This document shows, piece after piece, positions 58,919-64,000 of a DNA stretch of 64,000 nucleotides; position 1 is the first letter of the stretch, and each line of letters starts with the position of its first letter. The notes beneath the pieces are model-generated. The model made no database searches and had not been told where the DNA came from. It saw only the letters and a list, made by a program, of their open reading frames with translations. Position numbers and translations under genes: made by a program. The DNA comes from Symbiodinium sp. CCMP2592 (lineage: Eukaryota; Sar; Dinophyceae; Suessiales; Symbiodiniaceae). Where the stretch lies: the NCBI GenBank assembly GCA_905221615.1, contig CAJNDT010000327.1:177475-241474 (forward strand), given 5' to 3'.

Positions 58919-61900
58919 CTACAGCAACTGGGGTCGCAGCAACACCAGCAGCGCTGACCGCAACTCCGAAAAGTACTGAGCCCTGTGGAAGTCGGCCGTG
59001 CGAAACAGAAAATCCCATCCCTCCGGAAGCACTGAAGGCTCAAATCCTAGTTGTACCGCCCACCTGTTCGGTAGTCGCTTGGGTGTCAACGCCGTTCGTG
59101 ACAGCAAATCCACCTCCTCTGAAACCCTATTGAACTTTGCAGAATCAGCATCTCTCGCATCCGCTGTACCTTCAAGGACGTGTTTCTGGAGGAGGTGAGG
59201 GGGAAGGACAACGCCCGCCTGTTGCAGAGGGCTGGTAACATCATGCAGCCGAAGGAGCTCGCAAAGAGCGAGCAGCACTGGCACGACTACCACCCCTCCG
59301 TCTCCAGTCGATTGAAGGCGTATGTGCAAAACCGTGGTATCATGTACTTTCACCTTGGCACGAAAACAGTAGACACATGCGACGAGACTGCCCGGCACAT
59401 GCGTCACCCAGAAGGTGACCGCTGTTCTGTTATCAGCACGCCATGGTTTGAGATGGATTAGCCCGGAACGATACAGACCCTCCAGTGCATCACGTCGTCT
59501 GCGTAGAGCAGAGATTCCCTTATCTACCACGACAAGCTGGCGACCAGCTACATACTCCGTCGTCAGGGGATGGACAGGCGACGCATGCCAATAGTGCAGC
59601 CATCGCGGCAGCATAGCCAGCCAGGCCGTGCGGTCTGTTGCCTGCCATTCCCAATGAGGCATCTCTCCTTGCATTTGCAATTGCTGATAAACCAAGCGAA
59701 ACTTGTGAAAAGGCGTCTCCGAAAGCCAGGACGGCCGAAGCTGTCCCGTGGAGAGTCGGTGACTCCCCATGGTCCTGAGCATGCGGCGTAAGGGCGTGTC
59801 CTCCGTGGACCGGGCAAGGTGACCGAAATAGGTCCAAATACGTGTCAACCAGGCCACCTGCCACTGCGGTCCTCGAAAGCACTGGCAGTACACACTGAGT
59901 GCTCTACGACATCCTTGCACGTTTTCCAACCAAGTGCTGAAAGGATCTCTTCCGAAGCGAAAAACCCCCAGAAGCAAGGAATTCTTAAGCCCTTCTATGC
60001 TCTTCAGCGCGCGCACCGTAGGCCAAACGACCGAACTGCACCATTGCCATTTCGAGCTGATGTACGAGTCAAAGAGAACACTCTTAACCCTGTGCGGAGT
60101 CGAGGGCTTGTCCAAGATCTTCTTCATTGCAAAGAAAGAATTTGTCATCTTTCTGAGCGGGTGCATGAGGACCATGTCGGGGGCATTAGTGTGTGCAAGA
60201 GGTACCCCAAGGAACATCAAGCGGTCCTTGCCCTGCAGAGGGGTGCAAGAGCCCCGGAGCCAGACCCCCGGCGTCGATCCTTCAATATTAAGCACGCTGC
60301 ACTTGGCAGGGTTGACAAAGAGCCCTACCGCCGCCAACGTGTCCGTCAGGTCCCTGAGTTTGACCTGAAGTTCCCTAGCATCCATCGCAAAAAGCATGAC
60401 ATCATCAGCATATAGCAGGAAATGTGGGAGCTCTATTGCATCCGCCCAGCGGGGAAACTCGGTATTCCACCGAGCCTGGAGCCCCCGCAAATGGAAATCT
60501 ATAGCTCGAGCGAAGAGATCAGCTGAATAGCTGCTGCCTTGCATGATCCCTTGGCGGACCTCGGTACGCCAAGTCTCAGTTCCCAAACTCATTAGCAAAC
60601 GATTTTGGGAGCACAGACGCCATAGCAGGAGGATCTCGGGACAAACCTCACAGTGCATGAAGAAGTGCACGATCGAAGAATGGGAAAGACTGTCGAAAGC
60701 CGCCCTAATATCTAGCTTGGCCACATGTGCTGCCACCTGGTGCTTTCTGCGTAAGACTCCTATTACTGTCTGCGCCGCGAGGATGCCGTCTACCGTCTGA
60801 GTTTTTCGTCTGCACCCCATTTGCCCACTTTGGTAGGGCGGGCATTTAGGCGCAACTCTCCCCATCAGTAGCCTGCCAAAGATCTTAGACAAGCACGGAG
60901 AGAGACAGATCGGGCGCAGGTCAGCAGGATTGGAGGGTTGGGGCGTTTTGGGCAGGAGCACTACCTTGGCCTCGTACCAGTTCTCGGGAAGAGGCTGTTG
61001 CCCAAAGAGCAAACGATTCATGAAGCGGAGAAGCTTGCCCGTTTTGTCGCATCTATGATAGGTCCGGATTGCCTCATAGCACACTCCGTCCAGGCCAGCG
61101 CTTGTGCGTGGCTTGCATTTGGCGATGGCCAGGCCTAAGTCATCCTTAGTAAAGGGCTGCGGTCTAACGGAGGAATGTGTAGCAATCATCCGATGGATCG
61201 CCTCCTCGGTGGGAGGCGGGAGGAGGGAAGCGTATTTGCGGTCATAGAACTGCCGGAGTTCCAAGCTGGCCGCTTGTTGCCCCCCTCTTTGCTCAATGTA
61301 GCTGGTTTCAAACGAAGCATGCGCGGCACTCTTTCGGAGGTACGTGATAGCCTGCCTATCCCCTTCCCTGGCTCGCTGCAGAATGTTCAACTGGTGTTCG
61401 TGCCGATCGTTGGTTCGGCGTGCCCGTATTTCGGACAACATGCTCGCTCTCGTGTGAGGGTCCTGGCAGGCACGTCTGGTTGCAATAAGGGCCTTAAGGT
61501 CCGAAGAGTCCTGGTATCGAAGGGAAGGAACTCGCTCGGCTTTTAAACACAACTCAGACATGCGAGAGGGACCAAACTCCATGTCCGAGGCCGCATAGCT
61601 CTCCAGCTCCGGAATGCTGGGCAGCCACCGGCCACACCTGGTGGTGGGGCGTGTGCCTCTGTGGAGCAGCGGCATCGGGGTGCAAATTCTCAGAAAGACG
61701 GGGCAGTGGTCCGAGGGGAGCGCCAGTCGCATGTCATCCCGCTTGTGAGCATACGTGAGACTTCTAGGGACACGAGCCAGGACAGCGTCGATTTCGCTAG
61801 CAGCCCCACGGGCCGTCCAAGTGATGCCCACGGAACGATGCAACGAGAGGCTATGTTTCTGAAGCAGAGCCCTCAGAAGCCCCATTCCCGAAAAGGTGTC

Positions 61901-62440
61901 CGAGCTGGCATGAAGGTCCTGGTTGAAATCACCGCCGACGATGACCATGGCCTCGCCACCTGTATCCTGCAGTTGAGAATCCAGTAGCTCCAAGGTGTCC
62001 TTCCAAACCTCCTCTGCAGAAGATCGTGGTTTAGCTTCGGTGCTGACCCGTTTACTGTGGGGCAAATGCAAACATGCCAAATGAATTCGGTGATTCCGAC
62101 ATGCACCATGCAGGACAAGACCAACGGGAAGCCCCGACTTGTGTGTCGCATGGAATTCCAGTTCGGTTTTGACAAGAATAGCCTGGTTGAGGTGTGCTTC
62201 GGGCGCGCTGCAGTGATACATCTTGTAGGGTACAGACCCAAAACAAAAATCCGAGACCTGAACCTCAGGAGTGGCCCCAGGACAAGCACCTAATTCCTGC
62301 ACAAAAAGAAAGTCAGGGCATGGGACAGTCCCCTGCCACAGATCAGCAACCTCACGGAGACTTTTACCATGAAGATTCCAGGTACATGCTACGAATTCGG
62401 GTTTGAGGGGTCGCCCTCGTTTCCTGTTCCGGCCACCCTC
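58919..62440 (-). CDS. non-LTR retrotransposon ORF2: APE-type endonuclease and reverse transcriptase
   Basis: The frame follows the ORF1 stop (TAG, 62441-62443) directly, with no frame change. No ATG precedes the nuclease, so it is numbered from the codon after TAG. Endonuclease motifs: ACTWNLHGKS (Asn22), FLFVQELG (Glu49), VGGDFNQD (Asp171, Asn173), and SDHCPV (His245). RT motifs: VVLLPKTPQPSNPADLRPIC, AKLDIRAAFDSLSH (Asp577), QGIMQGSSYSADLF, and LLYADDVMLF (Asp679-Asp680). The following thumb-like part and a C-terminal 350 residues have no recognised zinc knuckle. All listed catalytic residues are intact. It nicks target DNA and primes reverse transcription at the nick, as known for this family. 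Expression most likely needs read-through of the UAG or reinitiation at a non-AUG codon. Confidence 0.92.
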   Translation of the reverse strand, partial: EGGRNRKRGRPLKPEFVACTWNLHGKSLREVADLWQGTVPCPDFLFVQELGACPGATPEVQVSDFCFGSVPYKMYHCSAPEAHLNQAILVKTELEFHATHKSGLPVGLVLHGACRNHRIHLACLHLPHSKRVSTEAKPRSSAEEVWKDTLELLDSQLQDTGGEAMVIVGGDFNQDLHASSDTFSGMGLLRALLQKHSLSLHRSVGITWTARGAASEIDAVLARVPRSLTYAHKRDDMRLALPSDHCPVFLRICTPMPLLHRGTRPTTRCGRWLPSIPELESYAASDMEFGPSRMSELCLKAERVPSLRYQDSSDLKALIATRRACQDPHTRASMLSEIRARRTNDRHEHQLNILQRAREGDRQAITYLRKSAAHASFETSYIEQRGGQQAASLELRQFYDRKYASLLPPPTEEAIHRMIATHSSVRPQPFTKDDLGLAIAKCKPRTSAGLDGVCYEAIRTYHRCDKTGKLLRFMNRLLFGQQPLPENWYEAKVVLLPKTPQPSNPADLRPICLSPCLSKIFGRLLMGRVAPKCPPYQSGQMGCRRKTQTVDGILAAQTVIGVLRRKHQVAAHVAKLDIRAAFDSLSHSSIVHFFMHCEVCPEILLLWRLCSQNRLLMSLGTETWRTEVRQGIMQGSSYSADLFARAIDFHLRGLQARWNTEFPRWADAIELPHFLLYADDVMLFAMDARELQVKLRDLTDTLAAVGLFVNPAKCSVLNIEGSTPGVWLRGSCTPLQGKDRLMFLGVPLAHTNAPDMVLMHPLRKMTNSFFAMKKILDKPSTPHRVKSVLFDSYISSKWQWCSSVVWPTVRALKSIEGLKNSLLLGVFRFGRDPFSTWLENVQGCRRALSVYCQCFRGPQWQVAWLTRIWTYFGHLARSTEDTPLRRMLRTMGSHRLSTGQLRPSWLSETPFHKFRLVYQQLQMQGEMPHWEWQATDRTAWLAMLPRWLHYWHASPVHPLTTEYVAGRQLVVVDKGISALRRRRDALEGLYRSGLIHLKPWRADNRTAVTFWVTHVPGSLVACVYCFRAKVKVHDTTVLHIRLQSTGDGGVVVVPVLLALCELLRLHDVTSPLQQAGVVLPPHLLQKHVLEGTADARDADSAKFNRVSEEVDLLSRTALTPKRLPNRWAVQLGFEPSVLPEGWDFLFRTADFHRAQYFSELRSALLVLLRPQLL

Positions 62441-63856
62441 CTAGGGGGATCCTGACGCCTCAACCTCGAAGTGTGTATGCAAGACCTTGAGATCAATCCC
62501 CAAAGTTCGAGCGAGAAGGGGACCCGGGACCCACCATCCCGTTTCGTGGCCCCGTACATCAAGCAACAACAGAGCCCCATCATCCGGACGTTTCTGGTCC
62601 ACGTGGGCAAGCACACTGACCCCATTAGCCCAGAACCTTCCACGCCAGTCAAACTCAAAGTCCCTGGGGGGCAAATGTTTGGCAACAAGAGCCTTGAGGG
62701 ACACTATGGCTCGAATACGGGCTCTCTCCTCAGGACTACGGTTTCGCTTTGCCCAAAGTGCCCCCGTCCCTTGCCCTGGAAGGGAGCTTGGCTGAGCAAC
62801 TGCTCGGAGGGCCTCAACACACATGCCTTGGACCTTACGTCGTTCTGCCATGGCATCCTGCATGTACAGCAAGTCGACCCTACACGTGTTGGAACGCACC
62901 GAGCTGCAATGCATGGCCTGCAGGAGAGGGCCACACTCAGCTCTCGTGAACCAGTCTCTCACTTCTTGTTCGATGTCCTCGCGTTTCGCATCCTTCCAAC
63001 CGCCTAAAACAACCTGCCAATCATCATGCGCGGGATTCCCACGAGCCCCACGAGGTGAATGCGTCGGAGTGTATGCTGAGGTGACACTAGGAGACCTAGA
63101 GCGAAAATCCCTCATCTCCTGTTCCATAGCCGCCAAACGGAGCTCAAGAGCCGCAGTTCGTTCTAAGTGCGAATCCTGCCTCGACTCCAAAGACTGCACC
63201 TTATCTGCTACTCCCTGAATGGAATCTCTAGTGACCTGGATGGCCTGCATCTGCTCGTGTTGTCCTCGATGAAGCCGGTCGATGCCCGCCTGAAGTGAGG
63301 CTGCCCACGGCGGGGGGACATCATCACCAATGTCGTACTCCTGTGGCAGCGGGCGTTTGTTCTTGTCGGGGGGGACAGGCCCCCCCCCAAAAAGGGGAGG
63401 GGGTTGCAGCCCCACTGGCGGTCCTTTGGCGGCAGCGGGATCGAGGGTCGGAGGTCGTGCTTTCTTTTCGGGGCTTGTTTTAGGCGAGGACTTGGGGGCT
63501 CGGGTGGCTTGGTGTTTAGCAAGGAGATTAGCGGCCACCGCTGCTGCTTCAGCCTGCTTGGCTTCAGTTTCCGCCAGCCCCACCCCTCTCCCCGGTCCAG
63601 GATCACACGGCCCACCCACGGCATCCCCCAAGGCGGCCCGGAGCGCATCCTGGGCCGCTTCTTGCATAACCATGTCGGGCTGCTCGGCCCCCAGAAGAGC
63701 CCCTGAGCTAATTGGCGTCCCAGCGTCATCCAACCCCCCCCCCCCCCCTCCAGTTGTTCGGAACGGTGCAGGTGGGGCAACAGGAGCGTACTTTCGTCCG
63801 ACCCCGCCATCCCGACGAACGACGACACGACGAGAGGGACTGGTGGAGTAATGCAC
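62441..63856 (-). CDS. non-LTR retrotransposon ORF1 (coiled-coil, nucleic-acid-binding type)
   Basis: 471 codons counted from a GTG. Pro/Gly-rich N-terminal third, then a helical coiled-coil region (about 185-255, e.g. IQGVADKVQSLESRQDSHLE). An RRM-like folded part follows, beginning NPAHDDWQVVLGGWKDAKRE, as is usual for LINE ORF1 proteins that bind the element RNA. The first ATG after the leader (63810) lies in the neighbouring frame. That frame runs into a 15-G run (plus-strand C, 63734-63748) and would join ORF1 by a -1 slip there. The frame ends with TAG directly before ORF2. GTG initiation is thus less likely than slippage or an error in the homopolymer length. Confidence 0.75.
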   Translation of the reverse strand: MHYSTSPSRRVVVRRDGGVGRKYAPVAPPAPFRTTGGGGGGLDDAGTPISSGALLGAEQPDMVMQEAAQDALRAALGDAVGGPCDPGPGRGVGLAETEAKQAEAAAVAANLLAKHQATRAPKSSPKTSPEKKARPPTLDPAAAKGPPVGLQPPPLFGGGPVPPDKNKRPLPQEYDIGDDVPPPWAASLQAGIDRLHRGQHEQMQAIQVTRDSIQGVADKVQSLESRQDSHLERTAALELRLAAMEQEMRDFRSRSPSVTSAYTPTHSPRGARGNPAHDDWQVVLGGWKDAKREDIEQEVRDWFTRAECGPLLQAMHCSSVRSNTCRVDLLYMQDAMAERRKVQGMCVEALRAVAQPSSLPGQGTGALWAKRNRSPEERARIRAIVSLKALVAKHLPPRDFEFDWRGRFWANGVSVLAHVDQKRPDDGALLLLDVRGHETGWWVPGPLLARTLGIDLKVLHTHFEVEASGSP

Positions 63857-63966
63857 CCGGGAGGCCTCAGAACAGGACTACGAGGAGGAGGAGAGCTCAA
63901 GCCTGCCCGACGCGGCCCGGAAGGCGCGACCGCGCTCCAGGGGCACACACGCCAGCTGACGGCGGA

Positions 63967-64000
63967 CTTGAGCCAAAATGGCTTGAGCCAAAATGGCTAC
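63967..64000 (-). promoter_or_regulatory. dinoflagellate spliced leader (DinoSL) plus relict leader
   Basis: The minus strand from 64000 reads GTAGCCATTTTGGCTCAAG, the 3' 19 nt of the 22-nt DinoSL. It is followed without gap by CCATTTTGGCTCAAG, the same leader truncated just after its internal TAG. The truncation point matches use of that internal AG as acceptor in a second trans-splicing round, as known for recycled dinoflagellate cDNAs. The leader in genomic DNA shows that this locus came from a processed, trans-spliced mRNA. Confidence 0.95.

Larger units (their letters stand above)
58919..64000 (-). mobile_element. non-LTR (LINE-type) retrotransposon with spliced-leader 5' end
   Basis: Minus-strand order: DinoSL with relict leader (64000-63967), short 5' UTR, ORF1, in-frame TAG, ORF2. 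The 5' end reaches the window edge, where the first bases of the leader should follow. The 3' limit is not certain. It may lie just after ORF2, after the oxygenase-like frame, or as far as the T13 tract at 53,558. No obvious 3' tail or target duplication was found near 58.9 kb. Confidence 0.8.

Noticed and set aside
63208..63948. 246-codon minus-strand frame as an independent gene
   Set aside because: Only its first part (ATG 63810 to the G-run) is likely real, as the N-terminus of ORF1; the rest overlaps ORF1 in a wrong frame.
1..64000. CRISPR arrays, bacterial operons, tRNA or rRNA genes
   Set aside because: No regularly spaced identical repeats with unique spacers and no ribosomal or tRNA sequence was recognised; the window is eukaryotic.

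Overview
This is nuclear DNA of a dinoflagellate. The decisive sign is at the right end: the minus strand reads GTAGCCATTTTGGCTCAAG, the body of the dinoflagellate trans-spliced leader (DinoSL), followed by a 15-nt truncated second copy. TTTAGGG telomere-type repeats, very sparse coding, many short inverted-repeat transposons, and LTR and non-LTR elements with long Lys/Gly- and Pro-rich proteins fit this. Species cannot be read from the window.

Layout. 1-8,089: non-coding, with a 1.1-kb inverted-repeat element at 175-1,274 and scattered MITEs. 8,090-23,041: a complete 14,952-bp Ty1/copia-type LTR retrotransposon on the minus strand, with identical 184-bp LTRs (TG...CA ends), a tRNA-iMet-type primer-binding site, ORF1 (Gag, protease, integrase), ORF2 (reverse transcriptase, RNase H) and two large extra ORFs. 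ORF3 carries a Tpt1/KptA-like RNA 2'-phosphotransferase fold. ORF4 carries an endonuclease/exonuclease/phosphatase-like (EEP) core. About 25 copies of a 16-bp hairpin module, with stems that differ but stay self-complementary, lie in its leader, ORFs and 3' UTR. 23,042-55,446: mostly non-coding, with at least three MITE families recognisable by terminal inverted repeats and target duplications (4 bp, TA, and 5-6 bp), microsatellites, an interstitial telomere-like tract, and two exons of a sulfotransferase-family gene near 45 kb. 55,447-64,000: genes on the minus strand, headed by the DinoSL and a non-LTR retrotransposon (ORF1, in-frame UAG, then ORF2 with APE-type endonuclease and reverse transcriptase), then a frame-disrupted 2-oxoglutarate-oxygenase-like gene and two genes for single-pass membrane coiled-coil proteins.

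How the genes work together. In the LTR element, ORF1 and ORF2 supply the normal replication set. ORF3 and ORF4 sit where other elements place env or accessory genes; their RNA/DNA-processing folds suggest a replication, priming or host-interaction role, which is inference. The non-LTR element begins with a spliced leader plus a relict leader, so this copy was made by reverse transcription of an mRNA trans-spliced more than once. Several reading-frame junctions in both elements go in the -1 direction or consist of a single in-frame stop, so recoding may be part of their expression. Domain names rest on motif reading; no search was run.
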